From Neisseria subflava (lineage in GTDB: Bacteria > Pseudomonadota > Gammaproteobacteria > Burkholderiales > Neisseriaceae), in the NCBI RefSeq assembly GCF_003044935.1, contig NZ_POXP01000003.1, positions 124,001-188,000 on the forward strand: a stretch of DNA of 64,000 nucleotides, read 5' to 3'. Positions within the stretch are counted from its first letter, which is position 1. Every line of letters starts with the position of its first letter. The translations under genes and the position numbers were made by a program. Below, piece by piece: positions 1-8,736 of this stretch. Under the pieces are notes generated by a model. That model did no database searches. It worked only from the letters and a program-made list of their open reading frames with translations, and was not told the DNA's origin.

Positions 1-620
1 TCGAATTAACCAGAATCAACCTTCTTCCGTATCGGGAAGAGATTAAACAGCGCAAGCAGCAGCAATTCAAAATATTGATGCTTGGTGCTTTTGCAGTGGG
101 TTTGGGCTTGGCAGCCGCTACCTATCTTGGTATTGACAGCGCCATCCGCAATCAAGAAGGCCGCAACAACTTCCTGCAAACCGAAATCGACAGACTTGAT
201 AGAGAATTAGGCGAAATCGATAAACTTCAGCAAGAAAAAGAAGCCTTCTTGGCCAAGAAGCTGAAAGTTGAAGAGTTGCAGGAAAAACGCTATCAAGCGG
301 CTTATATCCTTGATTCTTTGAATGCGCTTACGCCCGATAATACTTATTTGACCGCGTTGGAAGCCGAAAGCCCGACCAGCTATAAAATCAGCGGTCATGC
401 CATCAGCGACAATAAAATTGCCGTTATGATGCGCTCCCTGCCGAGTACAGGTATTTTCTTGCAGCCTGAATTGTTGAGTATTAAAAAAGTAGATAACTAC
501 CAAGAATTTACTTTGAAATCTTCAATCAACCAAGTGAATACGCCGGCTCCTGCACCGACTGCCCAAAGCAGCGGTGAAATGGCCGAACCTGTGGCCGAAC
601 CTGCTCCGGAGGCTCAATAA
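1..620 (+). CDS. pilN: Type IV pilus inner-membrane assembly protein PilN (5' end cut by window)
   Basis: The gene is open from the window edge; the frame runs through codon GAA at bases 3-5, giving 205 visible residues. The visible start (ELTRINLLPYREEIK) is the conserved cytoplasmic INLLPYR motif of PilN, which binds PilM. A single membrane segment follows (LGAFAVGLGLAAATYLGI), then a coiled-coil stretch and a periplasmic domain, ending in a Pro/Ala-rich tail. An internal ATG at 75 is not the real start because the motif lies upstream of it. PilN pairs with PilO in the inner-membrane alignment complex of the type IV pilus machine. pilM should lie just outside the window. Confidence 0.95.
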   Translation, partial: ELTRINLLPYREEIKQRKQQQFKILMLGAFAVGLGLAAATYLGIDSAIRNQEGRNNFLQTEIDRLDRELGEIDKLQQEKEAFLAKKLKVEELQEKRYQAAYILDSLNALTPDNTYLTALEAESPTSYKISGHAISDNKIAVMMRSLPSTGIFLQPELLSIKKVDNYQEFTLKSSINQVNTPAPAPTAQSSGEMAEPVAEPAPEAQ

Positions 621-1291
621 TGGCATCTAAAAACTTAAAACAATTGGACGTACAAAACCTGTACCTGCTCAATATGCCTTCAAAACTTTTGCTGGCAGGT
701 TTATTGATTGTCGGTATGTTGGCTTTGGGCTATGCCGGCGTATTTAAAGATCAGATTGAAACCCTGAATACGCAGGAAGCTAAAGAGGAAGAGCTGAAGG
801 AAACCTTTACGCGTAAAAGCATTCAGGCAGCAAGCTTGAATAATCTGAAGGCCGAATTGGCTTCGATCCGTTCTGCATTCGACGTTTTGTTGAAACAATT
901 GCCGACCGACGCAGAAATTCCGAACCTGATTCAAGAATTGCATCAGGCAGGTTCAACCAACGGATTGCGTTTGGACAGCGTTGCACCGCTCCAACCTGAA
1001 AACGATGGTCCGATTCAAAAACTGCCGTATCAGATTTCCATCACAGGCAAATACTCTCAGATCAGCCAATTTACCCGTGATGTAGGCGATTTGTCGCGCA
1101 TTATTACGTTAGATTCTTTAAAACTCGTGAACGCAGGCGAGGACAAAGAAGGCAAAGGTAATAAAGGCGAGTTGACATTGAGTGCGATTGCGACGACTTA
1201 CAAAGCACGTCCGGCCGAAGAGATTGCTGCCGAATTGGCTGCGCAACAGGCACAAGAAGAAGGCAAACCTGCCGAGAATGAGCAAAAATAA
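620..1291 (+). CDS. pilO: Type IV pilus inner-membrane assembly protein PilO
   Basis: PilO has 223 residues: a short cytoplasmic start, one membrane segment at about 23-42 (LLLAGLLIVGMLALGYAGVF), a coiled coil rich in Glu/Lys at about 46-100, and a ferredoxin-like periplasmic domain. The start codon shares its A with the pilN stop (TAATG), so the two are translationally coupled, as expected for a heterodimer. The family links the PilM/PilN platform to PilP and the secretin PilQ. The C-terminal tail is rich in Ala, Glu and Gln. Length and order match pilMNOPQ of other Neisseria. Confidence 0.95.
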   Translation: MASKNLKQLDVQNLYLLNMPSKLLLAGLLIVGMLALGYAGVFKDQIETLNTQEAKEEELKETFTRKSIQAASLNNLKAELASIRSAFDVLLKQLPTDAEIPNLIQELHQAGSTNGLRLDSVAPLQPENDGPIQKLPYQISITGKYSQISQFTRDVGDLSRIITLDSLKLVNAGEDKEGKGNKGELTLSAIATTYKARPAEEIAAELAAQQAQEEGKPAENEQK

Positions 1292-1306
1292 AAGAATAGG
1301 GAAATC

Positions 1307-1849
1307 ATGAAAAAAATCATCTTACTCTTAAGTCTTCTTCCCTTGGCAGCCTGTACGCAAAGCTATGAAGATTTGACTCAATGGATGACGCAAACCCGTC
1401 AGGAAGCAAAATCCAAGATTATTCCGTTTGAAGAGCCGACGGTTACATTGCCTAAGCCGTATAGCCCGCCGAACTTTAAAGGCATGAATGCGTTTGATTC
1501 CCGCCGTTTGGACACTGCCCCTAAAGGCGGTAATGCGCCGGATGTGAACCGTCCGAAAGAAACATTGGAAGCCTTCAGTTTGGAAAATATGGCCTTTGTC
1601 GGAACGCTGCAAAGCGGCGGCAAAGTTTCCGGATTTATCAAGGTCAACGACCATGTTTATACCGTTTATCCCGGAAACTACATCGGTCAGAATTACGGCA
1701 GAATCCAAAGTATTACCGAAGATAAAATTATCCTGACCGAGCAAGTTGAAGACAGCTACGGCAACTGGGTGTACCGGAAGGCCGAATTGCCATTGAGCAG
1801 TAAAGAGGCGGATTCTTCCAATAGCTCAGATAGTTCGAACTCAAATTAA
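1307..1849 (+). CDS. pilP: Type IV pilus lipoprotein PilP
   Basis: PilP has 180 residues and a lipoprotein signal whose lipobox LAAC lies at residues 13-16, so Cys16 would be lipidated. The middle is proline-rich and probably unstructured (about 40-80). The C-terminal half (about 85-165) holds the beta-rich HR domain with ENMAFVGTL and VYPGNYIGQNYGRI, which contacts the PilQ N0 domain. A low-complexity serine/asparagine tail ends the protein. A ribosome site (aggga) precedes the ATG. PilP couples the PilNO inner-membrane complex to the outer-membrane secretin. Confidence 0.95.
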   Translation: MKKIILLLSLLPLAACTQSYEDLTQWMTQTRQEAKSKIIPFEEPTVTLPKPYSPPNFKGMNAFDSRRLDTAPKGGNAPDVNRPKETLEAFSLENMAFVGTLQSGGKVSGFIKVNDHVYTVYPGNYIGQNYGRIQSITEDKIILTEQVEDSYGNWVYRKAELPLSSKEADSSNSSDSSNSN

Positions 1850-1869
1850 TTTAGGGGTCTCACTCAATT

Positions 1870-4002
1870 ATGAAAACCAAGCACATGACAAAATTATTTG
1901 CCGGCTTCAGCGTTGCCCTCGCTGTTCAGACGGCCTTTGCAGGCAATATTACCGATATCAACGTTTCCACTTTGCCTGACAACCAAAAAATTATCAAAAT
2001 CCGTTTCGACAAAGACGTCACTACACCTCATGGTTTTGTAACATCTACTCCGGCGCGTATCGCATTGGATTTTGCCAACACCAATATCCGTTTGCCTCAG
2101 CCTGTTTTGGAATATGCCGATCCATTGCTGAATCAAATTACTGCGGCACAAAACAATGACCGCGCACGCGTGGTTTTGGGTTTGAACAAAATCAGCCAAT
2201 ACAATACTGAGATTCGCGGCAACGAAGTTTGGGTATTTGTAAACGAATCTACTGACCAAACCAATGCAGCCGTTGCAAATGAACGTGCGGTTACGCCGTC
2301 TACCGCGCGCGCTGCTCAGACTTATCAAGCTGTTTCAGCAGCCAATATCGATTTTCGCAAAGGTGCACGCAATTCCGGCATTATTGAATTGTCTGCCCCA
2401 GGTTTCAGCGGACAGCCGGACATTAAACAGCAGCGCGATCGCGTGGTTGTAACCTTGAAAAACCATACGCTGCCGACACAAGCGCAACGCAGTTTGGATG
2501 TGGCTGACTTCAATACGCCTGTACAAAACGTTACGCTTAAACGTATCGGCAATTCTACCCAGCTCATTATCCGCAACAGTAATGCGAATTGGGACATTAA
2601 TACCAAAGCCTCTTCCGGCCGTTTTGTATTTGAAGTATCGCCTAAAGCCGCCAATACCGAATCCGGCGGCTTGAACCAAAATGCAAACAAATCGTTTAAA
2701 GGCCGTAAAATTTCCTTGGACTTCCAAGATGTAGAAGTCCGTACCATTTTGCAGATTTTGGCGAAAGAGTCCGGCGTGAATATTGTTGCCAGCGATACCG
2801 TCAAAGGCACCATGACCCTGTCCTTGAAAGATGTGCCTTGGGATCAGGCTTTAGACTTGGTCATGCAGGCGCGCAATTTGGATATGCGCCGTCAAGGCAA
2901 CATCATCAATATCGCACCTCGCGATGAATTGTTGGCAAAAGACAAAGCCTTCTTGCAGGCGGAAAAAGAGATTGCCGAATTGGGCCCGCTGTATTCTCAA
3001 ACCTTCCAGTTGAAATACAAAAACGTGGAAGAATTCCGCAAAATTCTGCGTTTGGAAGAATACGACAGCAATAATTCCAATACCCGCAACACTCTGTTGA
3101 GCAACCGAGGCAGCGCCTTAATCGATCCGGCCACCAATACGCTGATCGTGACCGACAACCGCGGCGTGATTGAGAAATTCCGCAAACTGATTGATGAATT
3201 GGACGTTCCAACCCGTCAAGTGATGGTGGAAGCGCGCATTGTGGAAGCAGAAGATACCTTCTTCCGCAACTTGGGCGTTAAATTCGGTTCCGGTGGTGCA
3301 AGTGGCCGTAACGCATGGGGTAGCAACTGGAGCAATGCACAAACCAACTACAATACCAATGCCTCATTTAACCGTGGCGACGTAGGCTACCGCACATGGA
3401 CTTTGGATCCGAACGTCAGTCTGCCGACCGCAGCCGCAGTCAACAGCATTGCGCTGGTGCGTGCGTTCTCATCCGGTGCATTGGGTTTGGAAATCAGCGC
3501 GTCTGAAGAACAAGGTAAGAGCAAAACCATTTCCAATCCGCGCGTGCTGACACAAGACCGCAAAGAAGCCAAAATTGAATCCGGTACGGAAATTCCTTAT
3601 CAAGAGGCTTCTTCCAGCGGTGCGACTTCGATTACCTTCAAGAAAGCCGTTTTGGGCTTGACCGTAACGCCGAATATTACGCCTGACGGTCAAATCATCA
3701 TGACTGTGAAGATTAATCGCGATACCCCGATCGACTGTACCGTGGATTCTCTGACAACCAAGTGTATCAACACCAAACACTTGAATACCCAAGCCATGGT
3801 TGAAGATGGCGGTACGCTGATTGTCGGCGGTATTTATGAGGAAGAAAGCACCAATGCAGTGAACAAAGTCCCTGTTTTGGGCGATATTCCTGTTGTCGGC
3901 AATCTGTTCAAATCACGCGGCAAACGTGAAAACCGCCGTGAGCTGTTGATCTTCATCACGCCGCGCATTATGGATAATGTGGGTAACAATCTGCGTTATT
4001 GA
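1870..4002 (+). CDS. pilQ: Type IV pilus secretin PilQ
   Basis: PilQ has 710 residues and is the outer-membrane channel for the type IV pilus, also needed for DNA uptake. It has a signal peptide (cleavage near TAFAG), AMIN-type beta domains over about 25-260, N0/N1 secretin domains at about 270-460 ([19 protein letters not shown]) and the secretin core at about 460-705, ending with [17 protein letters not shown]. Known meningococcal PilQ is about 50 residues longer because of basic octapeptide repeats after the first AMIN domain. Here that stretch (about 125-160) is a short Ala/Thr/Gln linker without repeats. It is the last gene of the operon, followed by a strong terminator. Confidence 0.97.
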   Translation: MKTKHMTKLFAGFSVALAVQTAFAGNITDINVSTLPDNQKIIKIRFDKDVTTPHGFVTSTPARIALDFANTNIRLPQPVLEYADPLLNQITAAQNNDRARVVLGLNKISQYNTEIRGNEVWVFVNESTDQTNAAVANERAVTPSTARAAQTYQAVSAANIDFRKGARNSGIIELSAPGFSGQPDIKQQRDRVVVTLKNHTLPTQAQRSLDVADFNTPVQNVTLKRIGNSTQLIIRNSNANWDINTKASSGRFVFEVSPKAANTESGGLNQNANKSFKGRKISLDFQDVEVRTILQILAKESGVNIVASDTVKGTMTLSLKDVPWDQALDLVMQARNLDMRRQGNIINIAPRDELLAKDKAFLQAEKEIAELGPLYSQTFQLKYKNVEEFRKILRLEEYDSNNSNTRNTLLSNRGSALIDPATNTLIVTDNRGVIEKFRKLIDELDVPTRQVMVEARIVEAEDTFFRNLGVKFGSGGASGRNAWGSNWSNAQTNYNTNASFNRGDVGYRTWTLDPNVSLPTAAAVNSIALVRAFSSGALGLEISASEEQGKSKTISNPRVLTQDRKEAKIESGTEIPYQEASSSGATSITFKKAVLGLTVTPNITPDGQIIMTVKINRDTPIDCTVDSLTTKCINTKHLNTQAMVEDGGTLIVGGIYEEESTNAVNKVPVLGDIPVVGNLFKSRGKRENRRELLIFITPRIMDNVGNNLRY

Positions 4003-4015
4003 TTTTAGAATGACA

Positions 4016-4054
4016 AACAGGCATATCTGCAAAGGTATGCCTGTTTTCGTTTTC
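4016..4054 (+). terminator. Rho-independent terminator after pilQ
   Basis: A perfect 10-bp stem (AACAGGCATA / TATGCCTGTT) is followed by TTCGTTTT. It lies 13 bases after the pilQ stop and does not use a DUS. An inverted DUS pair follows at 4052-4084. Confidence 0.85.
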
Positions 4055-4133
4055 AGACGGCCTGAGATGAAAAGGCCGTCTGAAAAACGACGAACTTTTC
4101 CACGAAACCACCATATCGTATAAAATGACCCAC

Positions 4134-4646
4134 ATGGAAAAAATCAACGGCAATTTAATCTTAATCGGGCTGATGGGCGCGGGCAAAACCACTTTGGGCA
4201 AGCAGCTTGCCCAAATGTTTGAATGCCCGTTTTACGACAGCGACTACGAAATCTGCGCTTCTTCGGGCGTATCCATTCCGACCATTTTTGAGATGGAAGG
4301 GGAGGAAGGCTTCCGCAACCGTGAAACCAATATGCTGAAGAAGCTCGCTTCCCGGCGCAACATCGTTTTATCGACCGGTGGCGGCTCCGTATTACGCAGT
4401 GAAAACAGACAGATTTTGTGCCAAAACGGCACGGTTGTTTATTTGCATGCCAGCCCCGAAACCTTGCTGGAGCGTACCCGTTACGACAGCAACCGGCCGC
4501 TGTTGCAAGTTGCCAATCCTTTGGGCAAACTGCAAGAGCTGTATGACCAACGCGATATGCTGTACCGTCAAACCGCCCATCTCGTCATCGAATCCGACAG
4601 CTGTCACAAAACGCTCAAACGCCTGATACAGGCTTTAGGCGAATAA
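4134..4646 (+). CDS. aroK: Shikimate kinase
   Basis: AroK phosphorylates shikimate with ATP, the fifth step of the chorismate pathway. The P-loop GLMGAGKTT is at residues 12-20, the shikimate-binding DSD follows at about 34-36 (FYDSDYEI), then FRNRE and the STGGGSV loop, and RYDSNRPLL is the lid region. The protein has 170 residues from the ATG at 4134, matching the family. An ATG three codons earlier (4125) is also possible. It is followed by aroB after 22 bases, so the two shikimate genes form an operon, as is common in proteobacteria. Confidence 0.95.
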   Translation: MEKINGNLILIGLMGAGKTTLGKQLAQMFECPFYDSDYEICASSGVSIPTIFEMEGEEGFRNRETNMLKKLASRRNIVLSTGGGSVLRSENRQILCQNGTVVYLHASPETLLERTRYDSNRPLLQVANPLGKLQELYDQRDMLYRQTAHLVIESDSCHKTLKRLIQALGE

Positions 4647-4668
4647 ATACGCTTTGCAAAGGAATACT

Positions 4669-5748
4669 ATGCGCACACTGACTGTCCAAACCCCGTCCCA
4701 TCAATACCCCATCTTTATCGGGCATAAGCTGATTGAGCAGGCCGATATGCTGCTTCAGCCCTATCTAGGTAAAAAAGCAGCCATCATTACCAACGAAACC
4801 GTTGCGCCGCTTTATCTCAAACAGCTTCAGACGGCCTTAGACAGACTGGGCGTGCCGCATTTCAGCATTATCCTTCCCGACGGCGAAGAATATAAAAACT
4901 GGCAGACGCTCAACCTGATTTACGATGGCCTGATGCAAAACCGTGCCGAACGCAAAACCACTTTAATCGCTTTGGGTGGCGGCGTGATAGGCGATATGGT
5001 CGGTTTTGCCGCGGCGACTTATCAGCGTGGCGCACCTTTTATCCAAGTACCGACCACATTGCTCAGCCAGGTCGATTCCTCGGTCGGCGGTAAAACCGCC
5101 ATCAACCATCCGCTCGGTAAAAACATGATTGGCGCGTTTTACCAGCCGCAAGCCGTTTTGGCCGATTTGACCGCCTTGCAAACGCTGCCGCAACGCGAAC
5201 TTTCCGCAGGCATGGCCGAAGTCATCAAATACGGCGCATTGGGCGATGCCGAATTTTTTGCCTGGTTGGAAGAAAATATGGCCGACCTGATGGCGCAACA
5301 TCAAGAAAAAATGGCGGAAGCCGTTTACCATTGCTGCAAAATGAAGGCCGATATTGTTGCCCAAGACGAAACCGAGCAGGGCATCCGCGCATGGCTTAAT
5401 CTCGGCCACACTTTCGGCCATGCCATCGAAGCCGAAATGGGCTACGGCGTATGGCTGCACGGAGAAGCCGTTGCCGCCGGTTGCGTCCTCGCTTCCCGTT
5501 TGTCGCAAATCTTGGGCAAAACCCGACAGGCCGACACCGACCGCATTGCCGCTTTAATGGAAGCCGCTTCCCTCCCGTCTGCGCCGCCCGTTTTCTCCTT
5601 TGAAAAATGGATTGAACACATGAGCCACGACAAAAAAGTCAGCAGCGGCATCATGCGTTTTGTCGGTTTGGAATACTTGGGCAAAGCCAATATTACCGAA
5701 ATTACCGATATGGAAATCCTCCGCCAAACCTTGCAACCGTATTTGTGA
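4669..5748 (+). CDS. aroB: 3-dehydroquinate synthase
   Basis: AroB converts DAHP to 3-dehydroquinate using NAD and a metal ion, the second step of aromatic biosynthesis. Landmarks are the NAD-binding [19 protein letters not shown] segment, the [19 protein letters not shown] segment, and the metal ligands Glu in GMAEVIKYG and His in [10 protein letters not shown] and WLHGEAV. The ATG at 4669 follows an aagga ribosome site and gives 359 residues, the usual length; a TTG start 15 bases upstream is unlikely. A DUS reading TTCAGACGGCCTT lies inside the gene near 4828. Confidence 0.96.
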   Translation: MRTLTVQTPSHQYPIFIGHKLIEQADMLLQPYLGKKAAIITNETVAPLYLKQLQTALDRLGVPHFSIILPDGEEYKNWQTLNLIYDGLMQNRAERKTTLIALGGGVIGDMVGFAAATYQRGAPFIQVPTTLLSQVDSSVGGKTAINHPLGKNMIGAFYQPQAVLADLTALQTLPQRELSAGMAEVIKYGALGDAEFFAWLEENMADLMAQHQEKMAEAVYHCCKMKADIVAQDETEQGIRAWLNLGHTFGHAIEAEMGYGVWLHGEAVAAGCVLASRLSQILGKTRQADTDRIAALMEAASLPSAPPVFSFEKWIEHMSHDKKVSSGIMRFVGLEYLGKANITEITDMEILRQTLQPYL

Positions 5749-5776
5749 GGAATGAAGTAGGTTTGCTTCAAAATAT

Positions 5777-5816
5777 AAAAAGGCCGTCTGAAAGTCATTT
5801 TCAGACGGCCTTTGGT
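5777..5816 (+). terminator. DUS-pair terminator after aroB
   Basis: AGGCCGTCTGAA and its inverse TTCAGACGGCCT form a 12-bp stem with a short loop and a following T-rich stretch. It lies between the convergent aroB and sensor-kinase genes, so it can serve both. Confidence 0.85.
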
Positions 5817-5877
5817 TTTAAAACGTTTTCATTTATCGGATTAAAGCTAGATAAACCAATTTGGGCGGGTCAATTAT

Positions 5878-7191
5878 TTAAAGCATCTTTTTATCCAACT
5901 CGGCAATAATCAACAAGCCGCTGTCAAAGCGTCGGCTGTCGGCCAGTTTCAGACGGCCTTGATGGCGTTTGACAATGGTGTCTGCGATGGACAGGCCAAG
6001 TCCGGTGCCTTGTTGTTCGGTGCCGAGAATACGGTAGAAAGGGTCGATAACGCGTTGGCGTTCGCTTGGGGGAATGCCGGGGCCGTTGTCTTCCACCCAG
6101 ATGTTGAGGTATTCGGCGGTTTCGTCAAAGCCCAAATCGATGCGGCCGCCTTTGGGAGTATAGCGGATGGCGTTGTCGGTAAAGGTTTTGATGAGGGTGT
6201 AGATTTCGGTGTCATCGGCGTGGATTTGGCAGTCGTTTTCGACGGCGACGCCGATGTCTTGACCTTTGGCCAGCGCCAGCGGCATGAGTTCCTGCAAGAC
6301 GCGGCGGAACTGGTTTTGCAGGTTGATCAGGGTTTTGGGGCGTTGGGTTTCGGGCGCTTGGGCGCGTGCGAGGGAAAGGAGTTGCTCGAGCAGGTGACGG
6401 TTGCGCTGTATGCTTTGTTGCAACAGGGCGGACTGCTCGCGCGCTTCGGCGGACAGCTGCATATTGTTGAGCCGCTCTGCCTGAAGGGAAAGGGCGGTCA
6501 TGGGGCTGCGCAATTCGTGTGCGGCATCGGCGATAAAGCGTTGCTGTTGGCGGACGTTTTCGTCGGTACGCTGCAACAGGTTGTTAATGGCGACGACAAA
6601 GCCTTGGATTTCGCTGGGAATGTCTTGCGTGTCCATCGGCGAGAGGTCGTTGATTTGGCGCTGTTCCAAATCGTTGGACAGGGTTTTGATGGAACGCATG
6701 GCGCGATGGGTAATCCAGACGGTAAGCAGGATAATCAGGGGCAGGGCGAGGAGCATAGGAAGGATGCTCTGCACGGCGGCCATTTCGGCCAGCTCTTCGC
6801 GGTAGTCGCTTTCCTGCATGACGGCAATGCGGCCTTGCTTGGTGTTGCGGGTATAAACGCGGTAGTAATCGTCATCGTCATCGGCCTGAATGGTGTGCAG
6901 GCCGTCTGAAATCTGCTCAGGCAGGCTGACAATGGGGTTGGGCGTATTGGGAAATTGAACGGAAATCTTGTTGTCGTTGTCGAGAGAGTGTTTCTCGTCA
7001 TCGGCATCGCTCGGGTCGAGATAGTTCGCGACTTGGCGCAACAGGTCGTCTTGAACCTCTTGGGTCTCGTGATAAGTATCGTAATATGAAAATATGCCTG
7101 CAAGAATGGAGAGGGGCAGGAGCATACAGATCAGGGCAAGGCTGATCCGGACTTGCAGGGATTGTTTGATGGTGTGGATAAGGCGTTGCAT
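5878..7191 (-). CDS. Sensor histidine kinase, QseC/PmrB-like
   Basis: This is a 437-residue membrane kinase. TM1 is at about 15-35 and TM2 at about 142-160, enclosing a periplasmic sensor of about 105 residues. A short HAMP-like linker follows, then the H-box DAAHELRSP with His225, the N-box DNAIRYTP (Asn340), the G1 box DNGPGIP (368-374) and the G2 box GTGLGLSI (395-402). The H-box context resembles QseC. The sensor domain is strikingly acidic (SDADDE at 61-66, ADDDDD at 103-108), which recalls the metal- and peptide-binding patch of PhoQ. It lies 29 bases after its response regulator. The signal it senses cannot be told from sequence. Confidence 0.92.
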   Translation of the reverse strand: MQRLIHTIKQSLQVRISLALICMLLPLSILAGIFSYYDTYHETQEVQDDLLRQVANYLDPSDADDEKHSLDNDNKISVQFPNTPNPIVSLPEQISDGLHTIQADDDDDYYRVYTRNTKQGRIAVMQESDYREELAEMAAVQSILPMLLALPLIILLTVWITHRAMRSIKTLSNDLEQRQINDLSPMDTQDIPSEIQGFVVAINNLLQRTDENVRQQQRFIADAAHELRSPMTALSLQAERLNNMQLSAEAREQSALLQQSIQRNRHLLEQLLSLARAQAPETQRPKTLINLQNQFRRVLQELMPLALAKGQDIGVAVENDCQIHADDTEIYTLIKTFTDNAIRYTPKGGRIDLGFDETAEYLNIWVEDNGPGIPPSERQRVIDPFYRILGTEQQGTGLGLSIADTIVKRHQGRLKLADSRRFDSGLLIIAELDKKML

Positions 7192-7220
7192 GGTTTGTGT
7201 GTTGATGTTGTTGTGGTTTT

Positions 7221-7898
7221 TCAGACGGCCTGATTGTTTTGTGCAACCAGCCAGCCGACCCCGCGGACGTTTTGAATCGCTTCTTTGCCGAGTTTTTTGC
7301 GTAAGGCGTGAATCAGGAAGTCAACGGCGTTGCTTTCGACTTCTTCGCCCCAGCCGTAGATTTTGTCTTCCAAATCGCTGCGCGACAAAATCATGCCCGG
7401 ACGCAGCAGCAGGGCTTGGAGGACGGCAAATTCTTTGTTGCTGAGCATGATGGCCTGTTCCTGCCCGACTACTTCCGCCTGATGGGTGGAAGGGTTGAGC
7501 GTGATGATGCCGTTGCTCAGCAGCGTTTGCGCCTGTCCGCCGTGTCGGCGCAATACGGCGCGCATACGGGCTTGCAGTTCCGCCATGTCGAAGGGTTTGA
7601 CGATGTAGTCGTCTGCGCCGCCGTCTAGGCCGTTGAGGCGGCTGTGCAAATCGTCGCGCGCGGTCACGATTAAGACAGGAACGGTACAGCGGCCGTTGCG
7701 GATTTGCGCCAATACGTCCAAACCGTCTTTGCCGGGCAAACCCAAATCCAAGAGCAGCAAATCGTATGCTTGCGCAGCCACTGCTGCGGCAACTTCCGAA
7801 CCGCGACTGACCCAATCGACAGCGTAGCCGGTGTCTTTCAGGTTGGCACTGACGGCTTGGGCAATCATGGCATCGTCTTCAACCAATAATACGCGCAT
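7221..7898 (-). CDS. OmpR-family response regulator, QseB/PmrA-like
   Basis: The protein has 225 residues. The receiver domain carries the acidic pair Asp8/Asp9, phospho-acceptor Asp51 (LLLLDLGLPG), Thr79 and Lys101 (VKPFD). The winged-helix DNA-binding domain starts near 125 and contains LSNKEFAVLQALL and VDFLIHALRKKLG. I chose the ATG at 7898, which begins MRVLLVEDD and follows a ggaga ribosome site; the frame is open for 43 more codons upstream but these cross the promoter. It is first in an operon with the sensor kinase. Confidence 0.95.
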   Translation of the reverse strand: MRVLLVEDDAMIAQAVSANLKDTGYAVDWVSRGSEVAAAVAAQAYDLLLLDLGLPGKDGLDVLAQIRNGRCTVPVLIVTARDDLHSRLNGLDGGADDYIVKPFDMAELQARMRAVLRRHGGQAQTLLSNGIITLNPSTHQAEVVGQEQAIMLSNKEFAVLQALLLRPGMILSRSDLEDKIYGWGEEVESNAVDFLIHALRKKLGKEAIQNVRGVGWLVAQNNQAV

Positions 7899-7928
7899 GG
7901 AAGTTCTCCGGAGGATGGGTGGATAGTG

Positions 7929-7934
7929 ATTATA
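7929..7934 (-). promoter_or_regulatory. Probable -10 box for the two-component operon
   Basis: On the minus strand the perfect -10 hexamer TATAAT lies about 30 bases upstream of the response-regulator ATG. No good -35 box is visible at 16-18 bases, so an activator may be needed; QseB/PmrA-type operons often autoregulate. Inference. Confidence 0.5.
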
Positions 7935-7980
7935 ACTGCACTCAATTAGTAAAAATTTAGGAACTGTCGAAAAACAAAAG

Positions 7981-8020
7981 ATGAGGCCGTCTGAAATTTC
8001 GTTTTTCAGACGGCCTGTAT
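7981..8020 (-). terminator. DUS-pair terminator
   Basis: An inverted DUS pair (7983-7994 and 8006-8017) lies just after the stop codon of the flavin reductase gene, which is transcribed on the minus strand. Confidence 0.8.
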
Positions 8021-8033
8021 GCTTCAATTCCGA

Positions 8034-8600
8034 TTATTTAGGGTTTTTTTCAATCAAGGCAACCAGTTGGTCGATATAGCCTTGAACAAAGCCGCGCGCT
8101 GATTCGATGAGTTGGCCGTTGTCGTCAAACAGGGTGGGCGAGTTGCCGAGGAATACTTCCGGCTGGCCGGTCAACGGCATATCGAAATACGAAAGGGCAA
8201 GGCGCAGATTTTTTTGCGCGCTATAACCGCCCATTTTACCGACAGAATGACTGATGATGCCGGCAGGTGTTTTTTTCCAGGCAACATCGGCATTGGGTTT
8301 GGAGCCGATGTCGATGGCGTTTTTCAGGCAGGCCGGTACGGTACGGTTGTTTTCGGAAGTCACGAACAATACGCCAGCCGAGGCTTTGATGGTTTCGCGG
8401 AACTCGGTATAGCTGGACGGAGTAGGGAAGTCGGTAACGGCAGGATCGTCGTAGTCGAAGTTGTATAAAGGCAAATGGCCGATTTCGACGATTTGCGCTT
8501 CGTAGCCTTCGGGGAACATGGAAATGACGTTTTGTGCGATTTTTCGTGCAAACGAGCCTTTACGCAGACTGCCGACCAAGATGCTGACTTTCTTTGACAT
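8034..8600 (-). CDS. NAD(P)H-dependent FMN reductase family protein
   Basis: This is a 188-residue flavodoxin-fold protein of the NADPH-dependent FMN reductase family (ChrR/YieF-like). The FMN phosphate-binding loop is GSLRKGSFARK at about 10-20, and the second flavin loop is VTSENNRTVPACLKNAID. The IGSKPN and HSVGKMGGYSAQ segments also fit the family. Such cytosolic enzymes reduce quinones, chromate or azo compounds with FMN; the substrate here is not known. It is a monocistronic gene divergent from the MFS exporter. A ggagaa ribosome site precedes the start. Confidence 0.85.
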   Translation of the reverse strand: MSKKVSILVGSLRKGSFARKIAQNVISMFPEGYEAQIVEIGHLPLYNFDYDDPAVTDFPTPSSYTEFRETIKASAGVLFVTSENNRTVPACLKNAIDIGSKPNADVAWKKTPAGIISHSVGKMGGYSAQKNLRLALSYFDMPLTGQPEVFLGNSPTLFDDNGQLIESARGFVQGYIDQLVALIEKNPK

Positions 8601-8736
8601 GTTTTTCTCCTGTTTAATAATAAAAATGAAAACAATTCTAAATTTTAGTGTTATCTGGGGAAGCGGTCAAGGTTTCAGACGGCCTGTCAAAATAGTTTAT
8701 GCTAAAATAACGGTTTCGCTGATATTTCAAATTATT

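Noticed and set aside
5959-6909. A 316-codon plus-strand frame across the sensor kinase
   Set aside because: The minus strand encodes all histidine-kinase motifs in order; the plus frame is Gly/Val/Phe-rich and typical of a shadow frame.
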